Notes under the pieces: model-generated
The model's input: the letters and a program-made list of their open reading frames with translations, nothing else
What the model was told of the DNA's origin: nothing
Database searches by the model: none
Part shown: one piece after another, positions 36,270-45,876 of the stretch
Numbering within the stretch: position 1 is the stretch's first letter
How the letters are laid out: every line of letters begins with the position of its first letter
Position numbers and translations under genes: made by a program
NCBI RefSeq assembly: GCF_028309625.1
Contig: NZ_JAQMHR010000006.1
Span: 62,001-126,000 of the forward strand
Direction: 5' to 3'
Origin: Trichococcus sp. K1Tr
GTDB taxonomy: Bacteria; Bacillota; Bacilli; Lactobacillales; Aerococcaceae
DNA: 64,000 bases

Positions 36270-36560
36270 ATTCTCACGCGTTCCTTTCAGGATGATGAAG
36301 TCATTATATCATATGAAAAGGAAGCGTTACTATGCCGGAATGCCGATAATGAGAGAGCTTTTGCAATCCCACATGAAAATTTCATTTTATGGATGAATCA
36401 GAAAGTCGCGCACAGATTGTCCACGTAATTTGCTTTCACGATAATCGTGCCCGTGCCATTAGAATCTCCTAAAAAGCGCGTCGGCCTTCTGTCATTCCGA
36501 CAGCCTTTTCGCTATAATGAGAGGCAAGCTTTTATCAACCAATAAGGAAAGGGGATCGGC

Positions 36561-37241
36561 ATGAGCCATACATTCAGAAGCATTTTCGATATCATCGGTC
36601 CGGTGATGGTCGGCCCCTCCAGCTCGCATACTGCAGGTGCTCTGGCGTTGGGAAAGGCGGCAGCACAACTTTTTCAGGTGAAACCGAAAAAGGTCACAAT
36701 CCATTACTACGAATCGTTCGCAGATACCCATCTCGGGCACGGCACCGATTTTGCGATCCTTGGCGGAATACTCGGTTTTGCGGCGGACGATCCGATGATT
36801 CCGCAATCCCTCAAAATGGCCGAATCCCAAAAGATAGCCGTGACCTTCATCGAAGAAATCGGCGACTCTCCCGTCGGCCACCCTAACACAGCCACGATGG
36901 TGTTGGAACGGGACAAGAAAAAAATATCCGTCACGGGCAGTTCCATCGGGGGCGGTTCGATTGTTCTGAACCAGGTCGACATCGACAACTTTTCGATGCG
37001 TTTGGACGCGCATCTGCCTATCTATTTCATCCACCAGAATACGCTCCAATACCACCTGTTCAGCGAAGCGGAATGGCAGAATTATTTCGCATTCAAAGGC
37101 TATCCCCTGAACGATATCCGCATTTTCAGGGAGAGCGATACCGAATGGGTCGTCCTCTATCTGGATACGGTCCCCACTAAAGAAATGATCTACGAAATCA
37201 ACGAACTGCCTTTCATCGAAAAGGCGATACTGATCAGTTAG
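36561..37241 (+). CDS. sdaAB: L-serine dehydratase, beta subunit
   Basis: 226 residues. FDIIGPVMVGPSSSHTAGALALG and THLGHGTDFAILGG are the SdaAB blocks; the C-terminal ACT-like part follows. With the alpha subunit it deaminates serine to pyruvate and ammonia using a 4Fe-4S cluster. GGAAAGGGG precedes the ATG; a TATAAT-like box lies near 36515. Confidence 0.93.
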   Translation: MSHTFRSIFDIIGPVMVGPSSSHTAGALALGKAAAQLFQVKPKKVTIHYYESFADTHLGHGTDFAILGGILGFAADDPMIPQSLKMAESQKIAVTFIEEIGDSPVGHPNTATMVLERDKKKISVTGSSIGGGSIVLNQVDIDNFSMRLDAHLPIYFIHQNTLQYHLFSEAEWQNYFAFKGYPLNDIRIFRESDTEWVVLYLDTVPTKEMIYEINELPFIEKAILIS

Positions 37242-37259
37242 GAAAGAAGGAATACCGCT

Positions 37260-38198
37260 TTGTACAATAAGATTGCAGAACTGGTTACGGCCGCGGAGGA
37301 AAGCGGCAAACCGATTTCCGAATTGATGCTGCTGCAGGAAATGGCCAAGAGCCACAGGACGCGCACGGAAATTTGGGAACAGATGCGCAACAATTACCAC
37401 GTCATGAAAGCCGCAGTCGAAAAAGGCTTGGCTGGCGACGGCGTGTTTTCCCCCACTGGTTTGACAGGCGGCGAAGCCGTGAAACTGCGGAACTACCGCC
37501 AACGCGGCAATACACTTTCCGGCGACGACCTGCTGATTGCGGTGGAGAGCGCCATCGCCACGAACGAAGTCAATGCTTCGTTGGGGATCATCTGCGCCAC
37601 ACCGACTGCAGGCTCATCGGGGACTTTGCCCGGCGTGATGTTCGCCATTAAGGACAAATTGGCTCTCACGGAGGAACAGATGGTCCAGATGCTTTTCTGC
37701 GCCAGCGGCTTCGGCATGGTGATCGCCAACAATGCCATGATCGCCGGTGCTGCCGGAGGGTGCCAGGCCGAAGTCGGGAGCGCATCCGGGATGGCAGCCG
37801 CTGCGGCCGTCGAAATCGCGGGCGGCACGCCGGAGCAGTCATCGGAAGCGATGGCGATGGCCATCAGCAATCTGCTCGGCCTCGTCTGCGACCCGGTTGC
37901 CGGACTGGTCGAGATTCCCTGCGTCAAGCGCAATGCGATTGGTGCGGTCAATGCCCTGATCAGCGCCGATATGGCCTTGGCCGGGCTGACGAACAAAATA
38001 CCCGCCGACGATGTGATCGAAGCGATGCGAAAAGTCGGAAAAAACCTTCCCGCTTCCCTGCGCGAAACCGGCTTGGGAGGCCTCGCAGCCACCCGGGAAG
38101 GGGTTCGGCTGAAAATGATGATCTTCGGGCAGCAGCTGGAAATCAAGCCGGAATGGGTGGATGACCAGCCACCGGTCAAAGCGAATCCGTTCGAATAG
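37260..38198 (+). CDS. sdaAA: L-serine dehydratase, alpha subunit
   Basis: 312 residues from a TTG start with AAGAAGGA upstream. ATPTAGSSGTLPGV, GFGMVIANNAMIAGAAGGCQAEVGSASGMAAAA, CDPVAGLVEIPCVKRNAIGAVNAL carry the cluster cysteines and substrate loop. It lies 18 bp after sdaAB. Confidence 0.94.
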   Translation: MYNKIAELVTAAEESGKPISELMLLQEMAKSHRTRTEIWEQMRNNYHVMKAAVEKGLAGDGVFSPTGLTGGEAVKLRNYRQRGNTLSGDDLLIAVESAIATNEVNASLGIICATPTAGSSGTLPGVMFAIKDKLALTEEQMVQMLFCASGFGMVIANNAMIAGAAGGCQAEVGSASGMAAAAAVEIAGGTPEQSSEAMAMAISNLLGLVCDPVAGLVEIPCVKRNAIGAVNALISADMALAGLTNKIPADDVIEAMRKVGKNLPASLRETGLGGLAATREGVRLKMMIFGQQLEIKPEWVDDQPPVKANPFE

Positions 38199-38264
38199 CG
38201 GACGTCTCTCTCCTAATTGATTGATCTGAGATTCATTGTGCTGCATCCACATCAATGCTAGGAA

Positions 38265-38357
38265 TGTCTAATAACGCGGAAGAATCAGACATACAGAACA
38301 CATTCAGATAGAAACTTGTCCGATAACCCGGAAGAATCGGACATCCCGAACACATTC
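38265..38357. repeat. Tandem hairpin array, two clear units, 52-bp period
   Basis: TGTCTAATAACGCGGAAGAA at 38265 and TGTCCGATAACCCGGAAGAA at 38317. Each closes with a matched arm: TGTCT/AGACA and TGTCCGAT/ATCGGACA. The change T-to-C is compensated by A-to-G. Both units share a GAACACATTC tail. Confidence 0.78.
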
Positions 38358-38369
38358 CTATCAAATAAA

Positions 38370-38412
38370 AGAAGAACGGCTTTCAAAAAGTGAGATTAGC
38401 CGTTCTTCTTTA
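38370..38412. terminator. Bidirectional terminator between sdaAA and ridA
   Basis: 12-bp stem AGAAGAACGGCT/AGCCGTTCTTCT with T-rich tails on both strands. Confidence 0.85.
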
Positions 38413-38418
38413 TTATTA

Positions 38419-38796
38419 TTAGTCTTTTGCTGCGATAGCTTCGATTTCGATGACGGCATCTTTCGGTAAAGCGGCAACCTGCACCAAGGAACGGGCTGGT
38501 TTATGTTCGCCGAAGAATGCAGTGTACGCGCCGTTGATGGCGTCGAAATCATTGATGTCCTTCACGAACACGTTGACTTTCACGATTGATTCCAACGAGC
38601 CGCCGCCCGCTTTGACGATCGTCAACACATTGTTTAAGCTGGCAGTTGTCGCTGCAGCAGGGTCAGAAACAAGTTCCTTCGTTTCCATATCGATCGGTAA
38701 TTGTCCGGATGAAAAGATGAAACCGTTCTTTCTTGTTCCTTGCGAATAAGGACCGATCGCTGCGGGTGCTTTGTCTGAGCTGATGAATTTAGTCAA
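38419..38796 (-). CDS. ridA: RidA family enamine/imine deaminase
   Basis: 125 residues. APAAIGPYSQG, FSSGQLPID and PARSLVQVAALPKDAVIEIEAIA (with the imine-binding Arg) define RidA. It clears 2-aminoacrylate produced by PLP enzymes; the serine dehydratase beside it uses an iron-sulfur cluster but also handles serine, so the link is only suggestive. Confidence 0.93.
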   Translation of the reverse strand: MTKFISSDKAPAAIGPYSQGTRKNGFIFSSGQLPIDMETKELVSDPAAATTASLNNVLTIVKAGGGSLESIVKVNVFVKDINDFDAINGAYTAFFGEHKPARSLVQVAALPKDAVIEIEAIAAKD

Positions 38797-38952
38797 GAGA
38801 TTCCCTTCTTTCTTTTTAATCTTATTTTAATGATAGCACAACCTTGCGCAGATTGTGAAGCGGAAATTCACCGACGGGATGTCGACAGTAAACAAAAAAG
38901 CCAAGAACAGTTCACTCTGAACAGCTACTAAACATTTATTATTTTTCAATAC

Positions 38953-39114
38953 CTATTTATCTAAACCTACCATTTTACGTTGTTTCAGATTCGCTTGATC
39001 TGCAATATATTTCATCACAGTTTTGAACTCCTTTGCTGAAGCGTTATCTGACAAATCAGCGATACTTTTGTTGTATTTATTAACGATTTTTTTAACTTGT
39101 TCCTTCTCAGTCAT
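38953..39114 (-). CDS. 53-residue protein overlapping the zeta-like kinase, possible antitoxin
   Basis: MTEKEQVKKIVNKYNKSIAD... is a basic, helical protein whose ATG lies inside the last codons of the upstream kinase gene (8-bp overlap), so the two are translationally coupled. Epsilon antitoxins normally lie upstream of zeta and are larger; this arrangement is reversed. No family recognised. Confidence 0.6.
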   Translation of the reverse strand: MTEKEQVKKIVNKYNKSIADLSDNASAKEFKTVMKYIADQANLKQRKMVGLDK

Positions 39115-39781
39115 GTAACTCATCCTCCAATTCTTTTGAAGTATATCGTAACGGCAATATCAACCCAACATTATCTGTATCAAAATGAATTTCAGAGATA
39201 TTATTTTGATAATCCTTAATAATAATGTGAAGTGTAACTTCAGGATATCTCCCTTTAACCTTCTCAATATTTTCTCTTGATTTGATAAACGCATTGATAA
39301 AAGTTTGTTTAGGAACATGGCGGCCTTCAGCAATTTCACGTTCTCGAGTAAATTGCCAAGCAATTTTGGGATCTTGATAAACATAGAAAATGGTTACTCG
39401 GAAATCATTTTTCAATGCCCGTGTAATATTCTTTTCTGCACTAAGAATCGCAAAAGTTGCATCCAATATGAAAGAATAGCCATTTTCTAGCACATACTTC
39501 AAAGATTGTTCAACTAACCAGGAAGAAGCTTTCTGAAAAAGACTAGAATTTTTCCCATTATAGTCTGGAAACTGAGTTCTATAATAATCAGCATCAATAA
39601 CAACGTGATTATCATAATTTTCAGCTAAACCTGATGAAACTTCTGTTTTTCCAGCTCCTGGACTTCCGGCCATAAACACAGCATCTTTTTCACCACTTGG
39701 ATTTTTGCCTTCGATAATACGTTCAATGAACTGATCTTTGTTTACCTTGGCGAAATCTAAATATTGATCATTGATGCCCAA
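39107..39781 (-). CDS. Zeta-toxin-like P-loop kinase, 224 residues
   Basis: AGSPGAGKTEVS (Walker A, residues 38-49), VVIDADYYRTQFPDY (catalytic Asp region) and EREIAEGRHVPKQTF resemble PezT/zeta UDP-N-acetylglucosamine kinases. TTG start with AGAAGG seven bases upstream. The gene and its small partner are clearly more AT-rich than the flanking DNA, a sign of transfer. A toxin that blocks cell-wall precursors is the family expectation, not shown here. Confidence 0.75.
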   Translation of the reverse strand: MGINDQYLDFAKVNKDQFIERIIEGKNPSGEKDAVFMAGSPGAGKTEVSSGLAENYDNHVVIDADYYRTQFPDYNGKNSSLFQKASSWLVEQSLKYVLENGYSFILDATFAILSAEKNITRALKNDFRVTIFYVYQDPKIAWQFTREREIAEGRHVPKQTFINAFIKSRENIEKVKGRYPEVTLHIIIKDYQNNISEIHFDTDNVGLILPLRYTSKELEDELHD

Positions 39782-39893
39782 ATTTACACCTTCTTACTTT
39801 CCTTATTTTATAATCATTATACGACATTTATGAAAAAAAGACAGCAGCTTGAAGATGGTTACACTAAAGAACTATTTTCCAAATAAATTTAAA

Positions 39894-39928
39894 CAAAAAA
39901 AAAGACGCCCAATTCACTTGAACGTCTT
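39894..39928 (-). terminator. Terminator after potD
   Basis: AAGACG/CGTCTT stem with inner TTCAAGTGAA hairpin, then T8-9 on the minus strand. Between 39929 and 40061 no gene is seen. Confidence 0.7.
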
Positions 39929-40061
39929 AAATCATTTTTGTTATGATTTCCATTTTAATTAAAGGTGCTGTAAACCTTTCCTAACATGGTTTTTAGTGCA
40001 TATTCTTTGGCAGAAAACTCTAGAAAAGATATCATAACAATGTTTATACTTAAGTTTTCCA

Positions 40062-41132
40062 TCATTTCCGATACATTTTGATTTCCAGGAACAGGTCATT
40101 GTACGTTCCCAGGGTTTTGGCTCCCAGGTTTTCGTAGACTTCGAGTTTGTCCACGATTTCATCCGAGGGGTAGAATTGTTCGTCGCTGGTGATTTCGGGA
40201 TCCATCAGCTCGATGGCGTTTTGGTTTGGCGTGGCGTAGCCGACGTATTCCGCATTGATGGCCGCATTCTCAGGTTCCAGCATGAAATTGATGAAGGCGT
40301 AGGCACCATCGATGTTCTTGGCGGTCTTCGGTATGACGATGTTGTCGAACCACAGATTAGATCCCTCCTCAGGGATCACATAATGGAGATTTTCGTTTTC
40401 CCAAAGCATCTCGCTGGCCTCACCGGAGAAAGTCACGGCGATGGCCGCTTCTTCCTGGATCATGTACATCTTGATTTCGTCGGCAACGATGGCTTTGATG
40501 TTCGGCGTGATGTCCTTCAGTTTCTCCGCAATCTCATTCAAGATCATCGGGTCCGTTTCGTTCAGCGAGTAGCCTTCACTTTGGAGTCCCAATCCAATCA
40601 CTTCGCGCGCCCCGTCGATCAAAAGCAGACTGTTCGCATAGCTCGGATCCCAGAGATCGGACCAGGAGGTGATCTCTTCCGTCACCATTTTGTCGTTGTA
40701 GATGATGCCCAAGGTTCCCCAGAAATAAGGGATGGAATATTTGTTGCCTTCGTCGAACGGCAAATCCAGGAAGCGCGGATCGATGTTCTCCAGGCCTTCG
40801 ATTTTCGAATGGTCCAATTCGATCAGCAGGCCTTCTTCAGCCATTTTATTGATCATGTACTCCGAAGGGATGCTCAGATCGTAAGCCGTCCCGCCCTGTT
40901 TGACTTTGGTGTACATCGCCTCGTTCGAATCGAACGTCTCGTATGAGACTTTATACCCGGACTGCTCTTCGAATTTCGTGATCAGCTCCGGTTCGATATC
41001 GTCGCCCCAGTTGTAGATGGTCAGCGTATTCCCTTCCGAAAAACCTTGCGCTCTGTTCAAAGCGTTTATACCGAAAGCGATCGCTGCACAAGCAAGCAGG
41101 ACAACGGCCGCCATTCCCATTAATTTTTTCAT
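40062..41132 (-). CDS. potD: Spermidine/putrescine-binding protein
   Basis: 356 residues, N-terminal signal/anchor. LTIYNWGDDIEPELITKFEEQSGYKV, YDLSIPSEYMINKM, PYFWGTLGIIYND and WENENLHYVIPEEGSNLWFDN match PotD polyamine-contact regions. It overlaps potC by 4 bp and is the last gene of potABCD. Confidence 0.92.
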   Translation of the reverse strand: MKKLMGMAAVVLLACAAIAFGINALNRAQGFSEGNTLTIYNWGDDIEPELITKFEEQSGYKVSYETFDSNEAMYTKVKQGGTAYDLSIPSEYMINKMAEEGLLIELDHSKIEGLENIDPRFLDLPFDEGNKYSIPYFWGTLGIIYNDKMVTEEITSWSDLWDPSYANSLLLIDGAREVIGLGLQSEGYSLNETDPMILNEIAEKLKDITPNIKAIVADEIKMYMIQEEAAIAVTFSGEASEMLWENENLHYVIPEEGSNLWFDNIVIPKTAKNIDGAYAFINFMLEPENAAINAEYVGYATPNQNAIELMDPEITSDEQFYPSDEIVDKLEVYENLGAKTLGTYNDLFLEIKMYRK

Positions 41133-41980
41133 CCTTTTTTCACCGTCCGTCCCGAGCCGGCGCGCTTCCCGATTGCCTTCAATTGCTGCGCATGTTTATT
41201 GTGCCCGTACTGTTGAATGAAATAGTAGCCCAAGACCAACAGCAGCGTGAACAGGAACATCAGCGCACTGAGCGCATTGATTTCCAGGCTGACACCACGG
41301 CGGGCCCGCGAATAAATTTCCACCGCCAATGTAGTGAAGCCGTTCCCGGTCACGAAAAATGTCACCGCAAAATCATCCAAGGAATAGGTGAAGGCCATGA
41401 AAAAGCCGCTCAGTATCCCTGGAGTGATGCTCGGGATCAGGATTCTGCTGAACACTTGGCCGGAGCTGGCGCCCAGATCCTGGGCCGCACTGATCATCGA
41501 ATCGTTCATCTCATAAAGCTTCGGCAGCACCATCAGCACGACGATCGGAATCGAAAAAGCGATGTGCGACAACAGCACGGAGGAGAAGCCCAGCGAGAAG
41601 CCCAGCATCGTGAACAGAATCAACAGGCTCGCCCCGATGATGACGTCCGGAGAAACCATCAGCACGTTGTTCAGGCTCAAAAGCGTATTCTTGATGCTGC
41701 GTTTTTTCGTGTAATAAATGAAAATCGCGCCCATCGTGCCGATTGCAGTTGCGATGAGGGCCGACAGCAAAGCCACCAAAAATGTGTTCAAAACGATTCC
41801 GATCAAGCGCGTATCCTCAAACACGGCCTGGTAATGCTCCCAAGTGAAGCCGGTGAAGGCGTTCATGGTCCCGCCGGCATTGAACGAATAAAAAATCAGA
41901 TAAAAGATCGGCAGATACAGGATGGCGAAAACGAGCACAAGGAACGCATTGTTCCACTTCGTGTTGGTTGTTTCCTTCAT
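41129..41980 (-). CDS. potC: Spermidine/putrescine ABC permease
   Basis: 283 residues, six hydrophobic segments. The cytoplasmic EAA-type loop reads DLGASSGQVFSRILIPSITPGI. Overlaps potB by 4 bp. Confidence 0.92.
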   Translation of the reverse strand: MKETTNTKWNNAFLVLVFAILYLPIFYLIFYSFNAGGTMNAFTGFTWEHYQAVFEDTRLIGIVLNTFLVALLSALIATAIGTMGAIFIYYTKKRSIKNTLLSLNNVLMVSPDVIIGASLLILFTMLGFSLGFSSVLLSHIAFSIPIVVLMVLPKLYEMNDSMISAAQDLGASSGQVFSRILIPSITPGILSGFFMAFTYSLDDFAVTFFVTGNGFTTLAVEIYSRARRGVSLEINALSALMFLFTLLLVLGYYFIQQYGHNKHAQQLKAIGKRAGSGRTVKKG

Positions 41981-42792
41981 TTGACTCCCCTGCCTTTCCT
42001 CTTTTTGTCACGCGTCAGGGACATGATGGCGATCATGCTGATGATCAGAATGACGCCGATCGTGGAACCCATCCCCCAGTTCTGGGTGACGAGAAAATGC
42101 TGCTCCACAGCAGTTCCCAAAGTGATGACCCGGTTTCCGCCGATCAGTCGCGTCAGCATAAAGAGCGATAGTGATGGAATGAAGACGGCCTGGAAACCGC
42201 TGCGAACGCCGCTCAGCGTCAAAGGAAAGATGACCCGCGTCAAAGTCTGCATCCTTGTGGCGCCAAGGTCCTCGCTGGCCACGATCAGGGACGGGTTCAG
42301 CTCTTCGATCGAATTGAAGATCGGCAGGATCATGAACGGCAGCTCGATGTAGGCCGCCACGAAAATGAAACTGAAGTCCGTGAAGAGGATCTGTTGGGGA
42401 CCGATGCCCATGAAGCTCAGGAATTGGTTGACCGTACCGCTCTGACTGAACAAACCGATGAAGGCATAGGCCTTCAGCAAGAGATTGATCCAGGTCGGCA
42501 GAATGATCAAGGATAGCCAGAGCTGCTTATGCTTCGTCCGGCTCAGGAAAAGGGCCGTCGGGTAACTGATCAGGAACGTCGCGAGGGTGATGGTGAACGC
42601 ATACAGGAACGAATTCAACGTCATCCGCAGATAATTTCCCGAACTGAAATAGGTCGCGTAGTTGGCAAACGTGAATGCTCCGGTGATGTCGAAAAACGAC
42701 TGGTACAGGATCAGCAGCATCGGAGAGAGGACAAACAACCCCAGCCAAAGCACGTAAGGAACAGAATAGAACGCTCTAGAATTTTTCGTCAT
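41977..42792 (-). CDS. potB: Spermidine/putrescine ABC permease
   Basis: 271 residues, six hydrophobic segments; EAA-type loop DLGATRMQTLTRVIFPLTLSGV. Lies 11 bp after potA. Confidence 0.92.
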   Translation of the reverse strand: MTKNSRAFYSVPYVLWLGLFVLSPMLLILYQSFFDITGAFTFANYATYFSSGNYLRMTLNSFLYAFTITLATFLISYPTALFLSRTKHKQLWLSLIILPTWINLLLKAYAFIGLFSQSGTVNQFLSFMGIGPQQILFTDFSFIFVAAYIELPFMILPIFNSIEELNPSLIVASEDLGATRMQTLTRVIFPLTLSGVRSGFQAVFIPSLSLFMLTRLIGGNRVITLGTAVEQHFLVTQNWGMGSTIGVILIISMIAIMSLTRDKKRKGRGVK

Positions 42793-42803
42793 GTCTCTTC
42801 CCC

Positions 42804-43892
42804 CTATTCTTCATAGCTTTCCAGACGGGCATCGAACTCTTCTTCGGATTCGCCCAGGCGCATGACATGGATATCCTGCGGACCGAAACGGAGGCCGACA
42901 TCCTTGCCGATTTCCGCGCGCTTGGTGGAATGGATCATCCACTCGTTTCCGTCCTTGTCGTAGCCGATGATTTCATAGTGGACACCGCGGAACAGCTGCG
43001 TATCGATATTCACGACCAGTTTGCCGTTTTCGACAGTCGTCAGCTCCAGATCTTCCGGACGGATGACGATTTCGATTTTTTCACCCGGAGTGATGCCCGC
43101 ATCGGAACATTCGAACTCCTTGCCGACGAAGCTGATTTTGTAGTCCTCCACCATTGTTCCGGAAACGATATTGCTTTCGCCGATGAAATCCGCAACGAAT
43201 CGGTTGATCGGCTCATCGTAAATATCCACAGGTGTGCCGCTCTGGACAATCGCGCCTTTGTTCATGACGAAGATCCAATCGCTCATCGCCAATGCCTCTT
43301 CCTGATCGTGCGTGACAAAAATGAAGGTGATGCCTAGACGCTCCTGCAGTTCCCGCAGTTCGTACTGCATATCCGTGCGCAGTTTCAAATCCAAAGCCGA
43401 CAACGGTTCATCCAAAAGCAGCACATCCGGTTCGTTGACGATTGCCCTGGCGATTGCGACCCGTTGTTGCTGGCCGCCCGACATTTCGCTGATTTCACGG
43501 TTTTCATAGCCCTCAAGTTGAACCATTTTCAGTGCTTCTTCCACTTTCAGCTTTACCTGGTCCTTGGGCAATTTTTTGATCGTCAGACCGAATGCGATAT
43601 TATCGAAAACATTCATGTGGGGGAACAAAGCGTAGTCCTGGAAAACCGTATTGACTTTGCGTCGGTTCGCCGGTATGTCATTCACTACTTCTTCATTGAT
43701 TTTGATGATGCCTTCCGTTGCGTCCGCGAATCACGCGATCAAACGCAGAATCGTCGTCTTCCCGCAGCCGGATGGTCCCAAGAGGGTATAGAATTTGCCT
43801 CTTTCAAGCTCAAAGATAATATCATGCAGCACAGTTTCATCATCGTATACTTTTTTTACATTCTCTAAAGTAATGATTGGTTTATCAGTCAT
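42804..43892 (-). pseudogene. potA: potA ATPase interrupted by an in-frame TGA at codon 54
   Basis: The ATG at 43892 opens [19 protein letters not shown] and runs through Walker [10 protein letters not shown] to LRLIA, then TGA (43733-43731), then [40 protein letters not shown] in the same frame, with signature [13 protein letters not shown] and Walker [13 protein letters not shown]. Family members have Gly (GGA) at this position (LIAGFE), so one base explains the stop. The remaining downstream frame starts near 43685 and lacks Walker A, so it cannot work alone. Either a sequencing error, a recent knockout of polyamine uptake, or readthrough. Confidence 0.85.
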
Positions 43893-44024
43893 TTTCTCCC
43901 GCCTTTATCGTTTATGTATGGGCGTTGAACGTTCACTCCAATCGGATGCGACCGGATATTCACTCATCACTATTATGTTAGCACAAAACACTATTATTAT
44001 ATAAGAAGTAGCATCCTTTACAAC

Positions 44025-44054
44025 AAAAAACGCCAGAAAGATCATTCTGACGTT
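44025..44054 (-). terminator. Terminator after the double ATPase gene
   Basis: AACGTCAGAA/TTCTGGCGTT stem then T6 on the minus strand. Confidence 0.8.
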
Positions 44055-44074
44055 TGGAACTTATATGTATTTTT

Positions 44075-45778
44075 TTAGAAAAGACGCGCTGCCCGATCGT
44101 AGTAGACGAATTTTTCCGTGAAGGAGTAGGGATCCGTCATTCCAATCTGATTAGCGAAGGTGAACAAGGTGGTCTCTTTCAATGAGGCGATCTGGATCAG
44201 CCTCGGATTGATGAGGACAAAAGCGGAACTCGTATCGGCCACAATCTTCCCTTTGGCCATGACGACCGCTCTGCGGGTGTATTCCAGCATTAGGTGCATG
44301 TCATGCGTCACGATCACAACGGTCACACCGTTCTGGTGGATCCGCTGGAGGAAATGCATGATGTCTTTATAATGGCTGAAATCCTGCCCGGCTGCCGGCT
44401 CATCCAAGATGATCAGCTCCGGATCCAGCGCCAATACGGATGCAATCGACACCCGTTTCAGTTGACCGAAACTCAGCATCGATAACGGCAAGTCTTTGAT
44501 GTATTGCAGTCCGCAAACTTTCGCAACTTCATCGACTTTCCTTACAATCTCTTCCTCAGGCATGTTGCGCTGTTTCATTTTTAGGGCTATCTCTTCATAC
44601 ACGGTTTCCTGTGAGAGGCTGTCTTTCGGGTTCTGCGGGACGTAGCCGACATAGTTTTCCGCTTCATCCGCATCGATGTCGCTGACTTCTTGGCCTTTCC
44701 AATAGATGTGGCCACTCTGCGGTTTCTCCTCACCTGTCATCAAACGGGAAAGCGTTGATTTGCCGGCGCCGTTTGCACCGACCAGGCTGAGCATTTCCCC
44801 TTTGTAGATGCGGAGAAAGGCACCGTCGACGATATCCTTGTCGTTCCATGGGTATTTGAACGATAAGCCATCCAATTCCAGAAGCACTTCATCATAGTCG
44901 GGATACCTGAATTGCGGCAGATAATTCAGCCAACTCTCCATCTGTTCCTTTAATTGCGGCCCGTTCACTTTCTTTGCATTCGCCAGTTCCCGGACATTGT
45001 CCAGATCGACTCCGGCATAGCGCATGGCCGTGATGTAAAGGGGTTCCCGGATGCCGATATCGCTCAAAATTTCGGTGCGGAGTATCTCCTCCGGGGTCGC
45101 ATCCGCGATGATCCGCCCGCCGGAAAACAGCAGAATGCGATCGATTGGTTGCGCCAAAACATCTTCCAGCCTATGTTCGATGATGAGAACGGTCGTGTCG
45201 CTGACGCGATGCAGATCATCGATGAATTTCATGGCCAAATCCCCGGAACTCGGGTCCAGATTCGCCAATGGCTCATCGAATAAAATCACTGGCTTGCCAT
45301 CCAAGGAGATGCCGGCCATCGTGATATCACCCAACTGCTGTTCCGACAATTTCATGAAACTGCGCTTCAGATAAGGGCGTTTCTTCAGAAAGTCGTGCCA
45401 TTTGTCCATTTTTTTCACATCATCCACTGTACGGAACGGGACATGTTGCTTCACTCCAAATTTTCCCATCTGATCCGCGTGGGGAATCAGACTGTTCTTG
45501 ACCAGTTTCATTTCATTCGGAAGAAAATCTTCAAAGGGGGCAACCGTTTGATCGATCTGATGGTGAAAGAGGATGTTTCCACTCGCATCGCCGTTCTCTT
45601 CACTCGGCAATACGCCAGTGAGGCAGCGGGCAAAGGTCGTTTTCCCGGAGCCGCTAGGGCCGAGCACAAGTATTTTTTCTCCTTCGTAGATGGTGACATT
45701 CAGTTCTTCTAACGTCGGTTCCTTTTGATCTGAATAGGTGAAACTAAAGTTCTGAAAAGATATCAGTGGTCTTCGCAT
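44075..45778 (-). CDS. ECF-type double ABC ATPase with degenerate first half
   Basis: 567 residues, two ATPase domains of the YkoD-like energy-coupling family. Second domain is canonical: GANGAGKST, YVGYVPQNPKDSLS Q-loop, LSFGQLKRVSIAS and LIILDEPAAGQD. First domain keeps GPSGSGKTT and ILFDEPLANLDP but the Q-loop region is replaced by KNSLIPHADQMGKF and the signature is LSEQQLGD instead of LSGGQ. No transmembrane T or substrate S component is adjacent, so it must use remote partners. Confidence 0.82.
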   Translation of the reverse strand: MRRPLISFQNFSFTYSDQKEPTLEELNVTIYEGEKILVLGPSGSGKTTFARCLTGVLPSEENGDASGNILFHHQIDQTVAPFEDFLPNEMKLVKNSLIPHADQMGKFGVKQHVPFRTVDDVKKMDKWHDFLKKRPYLKRSFMKLSEQQLGDITMAGISLDGKPVILFDEPLANLDPSSGDLAMKFIDDLHRVSDTTVLIIEHRLEDVLAQPIDRILLFSGGRIIADATPEEILRTEILSDIGIREPLYITAMRYAGVDLDNVRELANAKKVNGPQLKEQMESWLNYLPQFRYPDYDEVLLELDGLSFKYPWNDKDIVDGAFLRIYKGEMLSLVGANGAGKSTLSRLMTGEEKPQSGHIYWKGQEVSDIDADEAENYVGYVPQNPKDSLSQETVYEEIALKMKQRNMPEEEIVRKVDEVAKVCGLQYIKDLPLSMLSFGQLKRVSIASVLALDPELIILDEPAAGQDFSHYKDIMHFLQRIHQNGVTVVIVTHDMHLMLEYTRRAVVMAKGKIVADTSSAFVLINPRLIQIASLKETTLFTFANQIGMTDPYSFTEKFVYYDRAARLF

Positions 45779-45876
45779 GGGCTATCCTCCTTCATTATAT
45801 ATTCAAAAAATAATAAAAAAATAATTAAGTGCTATTCAAAAAAGAGCTGAATGTTCGCACCCAGCCTTCTTTTCAC

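Noticed and set aside
41183-42352. 389-codon plus-strand frame
   Set aside because: Antisense shadow of potC and potB, Gln/Arg/His-rich and without a plausible fold.
42804-43685. Intact short ATPase gene starting at 43685
   Set aside because: It lacks Walker A. The full frame with all motifs begins at 43892 and is interrupted only by one TGA, so it is a broken potA.
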